Part shown: positions 25,501-33,175 of the stretch, piece after piece
Numbering within the stretch: the stretch's first letter is position 1
Layout: every line of letters begins with the position of its first letter
From: Devosia sp. A16
GTDB taxonomy: Bacteria; Pseudomonadota; Alphaproteobacteria; Rhizobiales; Devosiaceae
Direction: 5' to 3'
DNA: 64,000 nt
NCBI RefSeq assembly: GCF_001402915.1
Contig: NZ_CP012945.1
Coordinates: 2,147,501-2,211,500 of the forward strand
The notes under the pieces: model-generated
Databases searched by the model: none
What the model saw: the letters and a program-made list of their open reading frames with translations, nothing else
What the model was told of the DNA's origin: nothing
Position numbers and translations under genes: made by a program

Positions 25501-25879
25501 GCGCCAGCAGCCGGGCACCGCGAGCGGCGTGATCTTCATGACGCTGGAGGACGAGACGGGGATCGCCAACATCATCGTGTGGAACAAGACCTTCGACGCC
25601 AACCGCCGCGTCGTCCTGAGCTCGCGCCTCCTCGCGGTGCGCGGGCAGTTGCAGCGCGAGGGGCTGGTGACCCACCTCGTCTCCCGCAGCTTCACCGATT
25701 TCACCCCCAACCTGCTCGAGCTGGCGCAGGGGCTCGATATCGGCAATGCCGTTCTGGCGCATGGCGATGAAGGCCGGACGGGACCGCAGCCCGGTCGCGA
25801 CGAAGGCGAACGCCGCCGCCGCGAACAACTCGACCGCGAGGCCTATGCCGCCCTGCCGTCGGGGCGGAATTTTCACTAG
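22541..25879 (+). CDS. dnaE2: error-prone DNA polymerase DnaE2
   Basis: 1112 residues, the normal DnaE2 length, from the ATG at 22541 that overlaps the imuB stop (ATGA). The N-terminal PHP domain starts YAELLVTSNFSFLRSGSHPEEL (cited as SNFSFLRSGSHPEE). The C-family active site has PPDIDVDFEHERREEVMQY, with the GRGSAANSAVCYCLGIT block before it. A tandem HhH region and a C-terminal OB fold (TASGVIFMTLEDETGIANII) complete it. It lacks an exonuclease and carries out mutagenic translesion synthesis in the SOS response. Confidence 0.96.
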   Translation: MSRPAYAELLVTSNFSFLRSGSHPEELVSAAIALGLSGVGICDRNSFAGVVRGYVAHRDLKDTAPDFRYVVGVRLCFADGTPDIVAYPSDRESYGRLCRMLSRGNLREESEKGKCVLHFADLEEFIAGQLLILHADETRWEHSAATLERLSKLSPGNVWLAAAVTFKGTDRARLNRLADMAAGAGVPLLAVNDVLYHEPNRKIVQDVVTCIHEHLTLETAGRRLQQNAERHLKPASEMARLFAEHPDAIAETLVLLGRIGFSLDQLKYNYPTETIGNGETAQETLERLTWEGAHGRYPDGIPDSIKQSLWSELCLIAYKGYASYFLTVEDVVRHARHTLKILCQGRGSAANSAVCYCLGITEVDPTKVTLVFGRFLSTERDEPPDIDVDFEHERREEVMQYVYNKYGGERTGLTATVISYRSKSAIRETAKVFGISDDIIGALNQLHWGWGNAADLKGIRMLGLDPDDPTLTQMFNVVPVLKSFPRHLSQHVGGFVITRDSLESLVPISKTAMESRTIVEWDKDDIDALGILKVDILALGMLTCLRRSFELLRQHYDREVTLPQLMAEEAEPEVKAPVYRMTHRADTIGVFQIESRAQMSMLPRLKPKEFYDLVIEVAIVRPGPIQGGMVHPYLKRRQGLEPVEEMPSALYEVMARTHGVPLFQEQAMQIAIVAAGFTPGEADKLRRAMATFRRNGTIHTLKDRFLTGMKANGYAEDFARRCFAQIEGFGDYGFPESHAASFALLVYASCWMKCHYPDVFACALLNSQPMGFYAPAQIVRDAVEHGVELRVADVNRSDWLHVLEDGTPARQRIMKQHAEMRDDILSTKAIRLGLRQVIGLKQDHANLIVARRGDGYASIRDLWVRTGIPVATLEKLAEADAFGSMGLSRREALWVVRGLNGVAGAEQLPLFSISKRISKPDDANTDLPVMAPGESVVHDYRTLSLSLKGHPVGFLRPELDRRGTLRCADLIDRPNGAIVETAGLVLVRQQPGTASGVIFMTLEDETGIANIIVWNKTFDANRRVVLSSRLLAVRGQLQREGLVTHLVSRSFTDFTPNLLELAQGLDIGNAVLAHGDEGRTGPQPGRDEGERRRREQLDREAYAALPSGRNFH

Positions 25880-25908
25880 CGACCGAGAAAATGCTCAAGC
25901 GCTGGTGC

Positions 25909-26031
25909 GGGCTGACCCCCACCCCTGCCCCCTCCCCCTCAAACAGGGGGAGGGAGACGATAGCCTCGATTTCAGTGTGAGGGTCTCCCTCCCCATTCTT
26001 AGGGGGAGGGGACAGGGGTGGGGGTCAGCCC
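25909..26031. repeat. intergenic palindromic element, copy 6 (19-bp terminal inverted repeats)
   Basis: GGGCTGACCCCCACCCCTG (25909-25927) and its exact reverse complement (26013-26031) bound the unit. Inside are CCCCTCCCCCTC...GGGGGAGGGAGAC and GTCTCCCTCCCC...GGGGGAGGGG. This is the best-preserved copy of the GACCCCCACCC subtype. Confidence 0.88.
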
Positions 26032-26050
26032 GCGCCAGACCAGATGACTC

Positions 26051-26084
26051 AAAAAAGAAAAGGGCCGCCCGCGCGGGCGGCCCT
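26051..26084 (-). terminator. rho-independent terminator of the che operon
   Basis: AGGGCCGCCC-GCGC-GGGCGGCCCT (26061-26084), a perfect 10-bp stem. On the minus strand it is followed by TTTCTTTTTT (complement of 26051-26060). It lies 22 bases after the cheW stop and shows that cheW is the last gene of the operon. Confidence 0.93.
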
Positions 26085-26106
26085 GCAGCTCGGCGATGGC
26101 TCCGCC

Positions 26107-26595
26107 TCAGCTGTCCATCTTGGCGCCGGAGACCACCGCATGCAGGTCGATCAGTCCGACCATGCGGTTCTCGTGCGTCACGATGCCGTTCAGCAGCTCC
26201 GTGTCGATCGAGTTGCCCTCGGGCACATTGTGGATGTCGGTCTTGGCCACGGTCAGGATGTCGGACACCGCGTCGACCAGGATGCCCACCCACTTCTCGC
26301 CGACGCTCATCACCACCACCACGTGGTTCTTGGTGGGCGAGGTCTGGCCTTCGCCGAAGCGGGCGCGCAGGTCGAAGATCGGCACGATCGTGCCGCGCAG
26401 GTTGATCACCCCGCGCACGAATTCCCGGGTGTTGGGGAGCGGCGTTGCGCCGTTCCACGCGCGGATCTCGCGCACCGTGGTGATCTCCACCCCATAGGTC
26501 TGTTCGCCGATCGAGAAGGCGATCAGCTGCATCGAGTTGGCGCCGGCGACGCTGGCGCCCGAGGCCATGTCGTCCTTGAATGCGAGAGCTTCCAT
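26107..26595 (-). CDS. cheW: chemotaxis coupling protein CheW
   Basis: 162 residues. A CheW domain occupies about residues 20-155 after a short polar N-terminus. The signatures are IGEQTYGVEITTVREI, LPNTREFVRGVINLRGTIVPIFDLRARF (cited as GVINLRGTIVPIFDLR) and GILVDAVSDILTV. It links chemoreceptors to CheA in the cytoplasmic signalling array. It follows cheA by 53 bases and precedes a strong terminator. No receptor gene is in the window, so its receptors are coded elsewhere. Confidence 0.95.
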   Translation of the reverse strand: MEALAFKDDMASGASVAGANSMQLIAFSIGEQTYGVEITTVREIRAWNGATPLPNTREFVRGVINLRGTIVPIFDLRARFGEGQTSPTKNHVVVVMSVGEKWVGILVDAVSDILTVAKTDIHNVPEGNSIDTELLNGIVTHENRMVGLIDLHAVVSGAKMDS

Positions 26596-26648
26596 CTGGT
26601 CTTCTGCCTTTCCTGCCGGCCTCCTGGCCTGGCATCAATTTCGTCCGA

Positions 26649-28907
26649 TCAGGCCGCGCTCTTATGCGCCGCCGTCGGTGATTTCAAACCCTGCACGTCG
26701 ACGATCAGCGCCACGTTGCCGTCGCCGAGGATGGTGCCGCCGGCGATGCCTTCGATCGACTGGAAGTTCTCCTCCAGCGATTTGATCACCACCTGCTGCT
26801 GGCCGATGATGTCGTCGACGATCACCGCGACTTTCACCCCGCCCTCGGCTTCGCACAGCACCACGAAGCGGTTGTCGCGCGCCACCTCGGTGGTCATGGC
26901 GAAGCGGGAGGCGAGGTCGACCACCTGCACGTATTCGCCGCGCACCTGCAGTACCTGGCCGCCGGTGGGCATGCGCGAGAAATTGGCCCGCGCGCACTGG
27001 ATGGTCTCGACGATCGAGGAGAGCGGAATGACGTAGGGCGAACCGGCGACCTTCACCAGCATCACGTCGAGTACCGCGAGCGTCAGCGGCAGGCGCAGCG
27101 TCATCCGCGTGCCCTTGCCGGTCCAGCTCTTCACGTGCACCGAGCCGCCGATCTTCTTGATGTTGCTGAGCACCACGTCCATGCCGACGCCACGGCCGGA
27201 AATGTCGGAGACTTCCGAAGCGGTCGAAAAGCCCGGCGCAAAGATCAGCTGGTCGATCTGCTCGTCGCTCAGCGTCTGCTCCGGTCCCACCACGCCGCGG
27301 TCGCGCGCCACCTGCAGCACGCGCTCGCGGTTGATGCCGCCGCCATCGTCTTCCACCGCGATGAGAATATTGCCGCCCGCCTGTTCGGCCGAGAGCCGGA
27401 TCACCCCGCCTTCGGCTTTGCCCGCCGCCAGCCGCCTTTCCGGGCTCTCGATGCCGTGGTCGGCCGAGTTTCGGATCATGTGGGTCAGCGGGTCGCTCAG
27501 CTGCTCGATGATCGTCTTGTCGATCTCGGTATTCTCGCCGATGGTCTCGAGCCGGATCTTCTTGCCGGTCTTGCCGGCCAGTTCTCGCACCAGCCGCGGC
27601 ATGCGCGAGAATACCGTCTTCACCGGCTGCGCCCGGATCGACATCACCGAGTCCTGCAGCCCGCGCGTCGTCTGCGCCAGCACCTCGAGGCCGCGCACCA
27701 GTTCCTGGTAGCGGGCGCGCAGCGTCTCATCCATCTGCTGGGTGAGCATCGACTGGGTGATCACCAGCTCGCCCACCATGTTGACCACGCGGTCGATCTT
27801 GTCGAGATCGACGCGGATCGACTGCACCCCGTTGCGCCGGTCCTCGACGCCGGAGCGGCGATCGTTCTCGCCTTCGAACTCTTCGGCCGGGGCCGCTTGC
27901 CTGAGCGGTGGCGGCATCAACGGCGGCGCCGCCTTCAGCGCCGGCTTCATGCTCTCGGCCAGCGCCTCGAAGCTGAGCAGCTGCCCGACGGGCGCCTCTA
28001 CCGCCTCCACCGCCCCAACATCGGCCATCAGCTCGGCAAACGACGGCATGGCCTCGATTTCGGCATCGAGCGCCGCCTCGGCCGACGGCGCCTCGCCGCG
28101 AACGATCTCGAGGTCGCAATTGCCTTCGACGAATTCGAACACCTCGGCGATCGACGCCTCGGTCGCGGTCTCGGAAGTGAGCGTGATCTCCCAGCTGCAA
28201 TAGACCCCGAACGGCTCGAAGTCGGCGAGCGCCGGAATCTCGTCGAGCACCGCCCGCACCTCGATGGCGCCGAGCGTCCCCAGTTCGCGCAGCAGCAGCA
28301 GCGGATCGTTGGCGCGCGCATAGAGCTCGGAATGCGGCGTGAAACGGATGATCCAGTGCCGCGCTTCCGGCGCCAGCGGCGGCGCCTCGAATGCATCGTC
28401 GAGCACAGCCAGGCCCAGCGGCTCTTCGAGCACCGGGTCGTCCTCGGCGCCGGCGATGCTCACCATGACGGGCACGAAGTCGATGTCGAACTCTTCCATC
28501 GGTTCGCCCAGCATGTCCGGGTCGCCCGACGTGAGGGTGTCGAACTGCAGCTTCTCCTCGGCCCCGTAGCCGCTTTCGAGTTCGGAGCCGTCCCTCGCCG
28601 CGGCGACAAAGTCGGCGACGATATCGTTGGCCCGGATGCACAGCGCCACCACCGGCTCGCTGAGTTCCACGCGCCCGTCGCGCACATGATCGAGCAGCGT
28701 CTCGTAGGCGTGCGCGAACCCCACCAGCCCCTGGAACCCGAACGCCCCGCCGCCACCCTTGATCGAGTGGATGGCGCGGAACACCGCATTCAGCCGGTTG
28801 CTCGAATGATCGCCCTCCTCGATCGCCGCGAACTGCTCTTCCAGTTCGAGCAGCAGCTCCGAGCACTCGTCGAAATAGGTGGCCTTGAAGTCGTCGAGGT
28901 CGCTCAT
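26649..28907 (-). CDS. cheA: chemotaxis histidine kinase CheA
   Basis: 752 residues. The Hpt (P1) domain carries the phosphorylated His47 (FRAIHSIKGGGGAFGF). A long acidic, Ala/Glu-rich linker of roughly residues 120-340 replaces a recognisable P2. P3 dimerisation starts around SIRVDLDKIDRVVNMVGELV. The ATPase N, G1, F and G2 boxes are seen as LTHMIRNSADHGIE, VEDDGGGINRE, IFAPGFSTA and GRGVGMDVV. A C-terminal CheW-like P5 ends the protein. It phosphorylates CheY in response to receptor state. Confidence 0.96.
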   Translation of the reverse strand: MSDLDDFKATYFDECSELLLELEEQFAAIEEGDHSSNRLNAVFRAIHSIKGGGGAFGFQGLVGFAHAYETLLDHVRDGRVELSEPVVALCIRANDIVADFVAAARDGSELESGYGAEEKLQFDTLTSGDPDMLGEPMEEFDIDFVPVMVSIAGAEDDPVLEEPLGLAVLDDAFEAPPLAPEARHWIIRFTPHSELYARANDPLLLLRELGTLGAIEVRAVLDEIPALADFEPFGVYCSWEITLTSETATEASIAEVFEFVEGNCDLEIVRGEAPSAEAALDAEIEAMPSFAELMADVGAVEAVEAPVGQLLSFEALAESMKPALKAAPPLMPPPLRQAAPAEEFEGENDRRSGVEDRRNGVQSIRVDLDKIDRVVNMVGELVITQSMLTQQMDETLRARYQELVRGLEVLAQTTRGLQDSVMSIRAQPVKTVFSRMPRLVRELAGKTGKKIRLETIGENTEIDKTIIEQLSDPLTHMIRNSADHGIESPERRLAAGKAEGGVIRLSAEQAGGNILIAVEDDGGGINRERVLQVARDRGVVGPEQTLSDEQIDQLIFAPGFSTASEVSDISGRGVGMDVVLSNIKKIGGSVHVKSWTGKGTRMTLRLPLTLAVLDVMLVKVAGSPYVIPLSSIVETIQCARANFSRMPTGGQVLQVRGEYVQVVDLASRFAMTTEVARDNRFVVLCEAEGGVKVAVIVDDIIGQQQVVIKSLEENFQSIEGIAGGTILGDGNVALIVDVQGLKSPTAAHKSAA

Positions 28908-28972
28908 GGACTAGTCACGAACCCTTCTGGGTTGCCGAAGAGGCGGGGCAGGCGCAGGTGCTCAGCGGCGGC

Positions 28973-29332
28973 TCAGTGCACCACGCGGTGGATCACCGAG
29001 ATCAGTTTCTCCGGATCGAACGGCTTGACGATCCACCCGGTGCCGCCGGCGGCGCGCCCCTGGTCGCGCTTGTCCTGGCTGGTTTCGGTAGTGAGGATGA
29101 GGATCGGCAGGGAATTGTGCATGCCCGAGGCGCGGACGTTCCGGATGAATTCGATCCCGTCCATGACCGGCATGTTGATGTCGGTGATCACCACGTCGAC
29201 GCTCTCGTTCTTGAGCACGTCAAGGCCCTTCTGGCCGTCCTCTGCCTGCAGCACCTCGAAGCCAGCATTGCTGAGCGTATGGTGCAGCATGGCGAGAATG
29301 GTGCGGGAATCGTCGACCGTCAGTACACGCAT
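28973..29332 (-). CDS. cheY: CheY-type single-domain response regulator
   Basis: 119 residues. The acidic pocket VDDSR (Asp7-Asp8), phospho-acceptor Asp51 (ITDINMPVMDG), switch Thr at about 81 and Lys103 (IVKPF) are all present. It is the phosphorylation target of CheA, binding either the flagellar motor or acting as a phosphate sink. The start lies three bases after the upstream STAS gene's stop, and cheA follows after 65 bases, so the four genes form an operon. Confidence 0.93.
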   Translation of the reverse strand: MRVLTVDDSRTILAMLHHTLSNAGFEVLQAEDGQKGLDVLKNESVDVVITDINMPVMDGIEFIRNVRASGMHNSLPILILTTETSQDKRDQGRAAGGTGWIVKPFDPEKLISVIHRVVH

Positions 29333-29335
29333 GAA

Positions 29336-29626
29336 TTACCCTTCCATGATCGCGGCGAACGGAGCCCCAAGCCCCAGCCGCGAAACCGCCAGCTGAAACG
29401 CCTCGGAGGGCGCGCTGACCGCAAATGCGAAATTGTTGCGACGGGCGGTCTCGGCGGCGCTGAGCAGCATGAACAGCGCATTGGTCGCCACCCGTTCGAT
29501 CGCCGCCCCCGAGACCGTAACCGGTCCGGATTCGATGGCGTCCACCAGTTCGTCGCGAATAGGATCGAGCGCGTCGAGATCGACGATCGCCGGCAAGGCG
29601 ATGGTTCTGCTGCGTGCCTGAGCCAT
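29336..29626 (-). CDS. STAS domain protein at the head of the che operon
   Basis: 96 residues. The pattern TIALPAIVDLDALDPIRDEL, then VTVSGAAIERVATNALFMLLSAAETAR and a final VSRLGLGAPF matches a STAS/MlaB-like fold (sulfate-transporter/anti-sigma antagonist domain). The Ser or Thr phosphorylated in SpoIIAA-like proteins would fall at Thr in VATNAL. Such small STAS proteins head some rhizobial chemotaxis operons, but their role is unclear. Confidence 0.8.
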   Translation of the reverse strand: MAQARSRTIALPAIVDLDALDPIRDELVDAIESGPVTVSGAAIERVATNALFMLLSAAETARRNNFAFAVSAPSEAFQLAVSRLGLGAPFAAIMEG

Positions 29627-29704
29627 AACTTGGCTGCCCCCGTGGACTTCTGCCCGGCGCCAGCATCCGATGGAACGGTTTAGGAAGTGCTAAGTTCGGC
29701 GGCC

Positions 29705-30721
29705 TCAGGCGAGGCCGAGCACCGCCCGGATGGCGGCGCGATCGACCCCCTCCAGTGCCTTGGGTCGCCACTGCGGCTTGTGGTCCTTGTCGACCAGCAC
29801 GGCCCGCACCCCTTCGGCGAAATCCGGCAGTCGCGACATTAGCCGCGCCAGTCGCAGGTCAGCGGCCAGCACCTCGGCGATCTCGACCATGCGGCGGGCG
29901 GCGTGGTGGCTTTCGGCAATGGCGACGAGGCTGGTCGGCGAACGCAGGGCCAGCTGCGCCAGTTGCGGCTCGCGGCCGGCCGTGCCGACGATTGCCGCCG
30001 TGTCGGTCCAGTCGAGCGACTGATGCCGGTCCGCCGCCGCGCACAGCACCGCCTCACCGACCGGCGCCATCTCGGCCTGCATCAGCGCCCCGAGCGCCGC
30101 CTCAATCCGCGTCGCGCCGGCCGCCGCTACGATCCCTCTCCGCACCGCCTCGATCCGTGCCGGATCGATCGCGCAGTCGGTCAGCCCCAGGGCCAGCGCA
30201 TCGGCGGCGCCGACCGGCACCCCCGCCATGGCGAAGGCCAGCGCCCGATGCACCGGCGCCTTGCCGAGGATGAAGTTCACCCCGACGTCGCAGGTGAAGC
30301 CGATCGCCGCTTCCGGCATGGCGAAGCGCGCCTCGCTGGTGGTGAAACGGAAGGCGCAGTGGCCGGCGATGCCGATGCCACCGCCCATCACGATGCCATG
30401 CGTCAACGCCACCAGCGGCTTGCCATAGCGTGCGATGATGCCGTTCATCCGGTACTCGGCGGCAAAGAACGCGTCCCCGGCTTCCGCTCGTCCATCGAGC
30501 ACCGCCTGGCGCACCGCCCTGACGTCACCGCCCGAGCAGAAGCCGCGCGGACCACGCCCCTCGAACAGCACCAGCCGGATCTCGTCGTCATCGGCCCACT
30601 GCTCGAGCGCCCGGGTGATGCCGTCGATCATCTCGAGGCTCAGCGCGTTGATCGCCTCGGGCCGATTGAGGGCGATGATCCCCAGGTTCCCCTCGCGAAT
30701 CACATCGAGCTGGCCGGTCAT
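29705..30721 (-). CDS. enoyl-CoA hydratase/isomerase family, 3-hydroxyisobutyryl-CoA hydrolase type
   Basis: 338 residues, longer than simple enoyl-CoA hydratases and close to the hydrolase subgroup. The crotonase oxyanion-hole regions are visible: ALNRPEAINALSLEM, GRGPRGFCSGGDVRAV and GIVMGGGIGIAGHCAFR, then FAMPEAAIGFTCDVGVNF with the conserved Glu and Asp of HIBCH. The expected reaction is 3-hydroxyisobutyryl-CoA hydrolysis in valine breakdown. It starts 44 bases from a divergent dehydrogenase gene. Confidence 0.88.
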   Translation of the reverse strand: MTGQLDVIREGNLGIIALNRPEAINALSLEMIDGITRALEQWADDDEIRLVLFEGRGPRGFCSGGDVRAVRQAVLDGRAEAGDAFFAAEYRMNGIIARYGKPLVALTHGIVMGGGIGIAGHCAFRFTTSEARFAMPEAAIGFTCDVGVNFILGKAPVHRALAFAMAGVPVGAADALALGLTDCAIDPARIEAVRRGIVAAAGATRIEAALGALMQAEMAPVGEAVLCAAADRHQSLDWTDTAAIVGTAGREPQLAQLALRSPTSLVAIAESHHAARRMVEIAEVLAADLRLARLMSRLPDFAEGVRAVLVDKDHKPQWRPKALEGVDRAAIRAVLGLA

Positions 30722-30765
30722 CTCTCAGGTTCCCATGTTGCCGCCCCGGTGGTAGAGCACCCCGC

Positions 30766-32109
30766 ATGAAGCCCATCAACCCCCCGACCCCGCTCACCAA
30801 TGTGCATCTGACCGGCATCGCCCGCGACCTCAAGGCGCGGGCCGAGTCGGGCAAGCCGATCCGCATCGGCGTCATCGGTTCGGGCGAAATGGGCACCGAC
30901 CTCGTGACCCAGGGCGGGCTGATGCGCGGCATCGAGGTGGCGGCCATCGCCACCCGCCGGCCCCACACGGCGCGCGCCGCCATGGCCATCGCCTATGGCG
31001 ACGATGCGCATGCCGTCGAAGCCGACACCGAAAGCAAGGTGACCGCCGCCATCGAGGCCGGCAAGATGGCCGTCACCTCGGCCGAAACGCTGGTCAAGAA
31101 TCCGCTGATCGACGTGGTCATCGATGCCACCGGCAAGCCTGGCGTCGCGGCGGACTATTGTCTGACCGCGATGGAGCACGGCAAGCACCTCGTGATGATG
31201 AATGTCGAGGCCGACGTCACCATCGGCCCCTACCTGAAGCGCGAGGCCGACCGCCTCGGTGTCGTCTATTCGGTCGGCGCCGGCGACGAGCCTTCGAGCT
31301 GCATGGAGCTGATCGAATTCGCCTCGGCCCTGGGCTACCGGATCGTCTCGGCCGGCAAGGGCAAGAACAACCCGCTCAATCACGACGCGGTTCCCGATGA
31401 CTATCGCGAGGAAGCGATCCGCCGGAACATGAACCCGCGCATGCTGGTGGAGTTCGTCGATGGCAGCAAGACCATGGTGGAGATGGCCTGCATCGCCAAC
31501 GCCACCGGTCTGGTGCCCGACGTGCCGGGTATGCACGGGCCGAAGGCCGACCGCGACGACATGGTCAAGGTGCTGATCCCGAAGGCGGATGGCGGCATTC
31601 TCGACAAGAAGGGCGTCGTCGATTTCACCATCGGCAAGGGCGTGGCACCCGGCGTCTTCGTCATCGTCGAGGCCGAGCATCCGCGCATCATCGAGCGCAT
31701 GGACGATCTGCATGTCGGCAAGGGGCCGTACTACGCCTTCTTCCGCCCCTACCACCTGACCTCGCTGGAAGTGCCGCTGACCGCGGCGCGCATCATGCTC
31801 TACGGCAGGCCTGACATGGTGCCGATGCCCACGCCCGTCGCCGAGGTCTGCGCCGTCGCCAAGCGCGACCTGGCGGTAGGCGAGTCCTTCGATGCCATCG
31901 GCGAAACCTGCTACCGCAGCTTCATCCTCACTGTCGAAGATGCCCGCCGCCAGCACGCCGTGCCGGTCGGCCTGCTCGAAGGCGGCAAGGTCACCGCTCC
32001 GGTGAAAAAAGGCGAGTTGCTCACCACCGCCAACGCCCGGCCCGACCAGAGCACGAGGCTCTACGCCCTGCGCCAGCGCCAAGACCAGATGTTCGGGCTG
32101 GTGGCTTAG
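30766..32109 (+). CDS. COG4091-type NAD(P)-dependent dehydrogenase with SAF domain
   Basis: 447 residues. An N-terminal Rossmann fold (IRIGVIGSGEMGTDLV, residues about 33-48) is followed by DVVIDATGKPGVAADYC and a homoserine-dehydrogenase-like catalytic part (VVYSVGAGDEPSSCMELIEFA). The C-terminal ~100 residues form a SAF domain (ICAVAKRDLAVGESFD-like region, EVCAVAKRDLAVGE). The family is annotated as predicted homoserine dehydrogenase, but members belong to carbohydrate or branched-sugar catabolism loci, and the true substrate is unknown. Confidence 0.85.
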   Translation: MKPINPPTPLTNVHLTGIARDLKARAESGKPIRIGVIGSGEMGTDLVTQGGLMRGIEVAAIATRRPHTARAAMAIAYGDDAHAVEADTESKVTAAIEAGKMAVTSAETLVKNPLIDVVIDATGKPGVAADYCLTAMEHGKHLVMMNVEADVTIGPYLKREADRLGVVYSVGAGDEPSSCMELIEFASALGYRIVSAGKGKNNPLNHDAVPDDYREEAIRRNMNPRMLVEFVDGSKTMVEMACIANATGLVPDVPGMHGPKADRDDMVKVLIPKADGGILDKKGVVDFTIGKGVAPGVFVIVEAEHPRIIERMDDLHVGKGPYYAFFRPYHLTSLEVPLTAARIMLYGRPDMVPMPTPVAEVCAVAKRDLAVGESFDAIGETCYRSFILTVEDARRQHAVPVGLLEGGKVTAPVKKGELLTTANARPDQSTRLYALRQRQDQMFGLVA

Positions 32110-32146
32110 CGCGGCATCGCCGGTGCGAAACTGCCGCCTCTGGGCG

Positions 32147-33124
32147 TCAGCTCCCCCTGAGCGCGATCTTGCCTTGGCGGCCTTTCTCGTTGCTGGCTTC
32201 GGCCGCTTCGGCCGCCTGATCGAGCGGAAACACCTCGGCAATCGGCAGCTTCAGCTCGCCGCGCGCTGCCTTGCCGACAAACTCGACGATCGCCCCCTTG
32301 ATCTGCTCGGGCGTGTGGAAGCTCGACGGCTTGGCGGCCCAGAAGCCCTTCACCACCGCCCGCTTGAACAACAGGTTATCGGCGCTGATCTGCATCGGCC
32401 GGCCGCTCAAGGCGCCAAACGAGATCAGCCACCCTTCTTCGGCGACAAGGTCCAACAGCTCGTCCGAGGCGCGACCGGCCACTGAATCCAGCGCCCGCCG
32501 GATCGGCGCACCGCCGGTGATGGCACGCGCTCGCTCCTGCCAGTCCTCGTGTTCGCTGGAGACGGCATCGCCGATGCCTTCCGCCGCGAGCTCGGCCACC
32601 GCCGCCTCGCGCCGCACGATGTTCAGCACCCTCACCCCGCGCTCCGCCGCCAGCTTGGCGATGATCTTGCCCACCGCTCCGTTCGCCGCGTTCTGCACGA
32701 TCCAGTCGCCGGCCTCGACCTGCAGCTCGCCGATCAGTCGCCAGGCGCTCAGCGGCATCGACACCAGCTGGCACGCCGTCGCATCGTCGATCCCCTCCGG
32801 CAGCGGCACCAGCGATTGCGCATTGGCGAGGTAGTATTCCGCCCAGGCAGCACTGGCCCCGCCGGTCACCCGCTGACCGAGCTTGAGGTTGGTCACCCCT
32901 TCGCCCAGCTTGTCGACAATGCCCAGCGCCTCGGTGCCCGGCACATGCGGCAGGCTCGGCTTGTAGCCGTAATGGCCGGTGACGATCATCAGGTCGTGGT
33001 TGTGGATCGGCGACAGCACCAGCTTCACCCGCACCTGCCCGGGTCCGGGCTCCGGCAGCGGTCGTTCCTCGAGTTTCAGAACCTTGCGGGGGCTGCCGAA
33101 TTCCTCGAACACCACGGCTTTCAT
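32147..33124 (-). CDS. MDR family zinc-independent alcohol/enoyl reductase
   Basis: 325 residues. It is an MDR fold lacking the zinc-ligand Cys cluster. The N-terminal GQVRVKLVLSPIHNHDLMIVTGHYG and LPHVPGTEALGIVDKLGEGV (cited as PGTEALGIVDKLGEGV) and the nucleotide site QNAANGAVGKIIAKLAAERG are typical of the 2-enoyl-CoA/quinone reductase branch. It probably reduces an alpha,beta-unsaturated thioester or quinone with NADPH. Convergent with the COG4091 gene, with only 37 bases between stops. Confidence 0.88.
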   Translation of the reverse strand: MKAVVFEEFGSPRKVLKLEERPLPEPGPGQVRVKLVLSPIHNHDLMIVTGHYGYKPSLPHVPGTEALGIVDKLGEGVTNLKLGQRVTGGASAAWAEYYLANAQSLVPLPEGIDDATACQLVSMPLSAWRLIGELQVEAGDWIVQNAANGAVGKIIAKLAAERGVRVLNIVRREAAVAELAAEGIGDAVSSEHEDWQERARAITGGAPIRRALDSVAGRASDELLDLVAEEGWLISFGALSGRPMQISADNLLFKRAVVKGFWAAKPSSFHTPEQIKGAIVEFVGKAARGELKLPIAEVFPLDQAAEAAEASNEKGRQGKIALRGS

Positions 33125-33175
33125 CTCATCACTCCGTTTGTCTGCCCGTCAGATAGGCGACAGCAGACGATGCGG

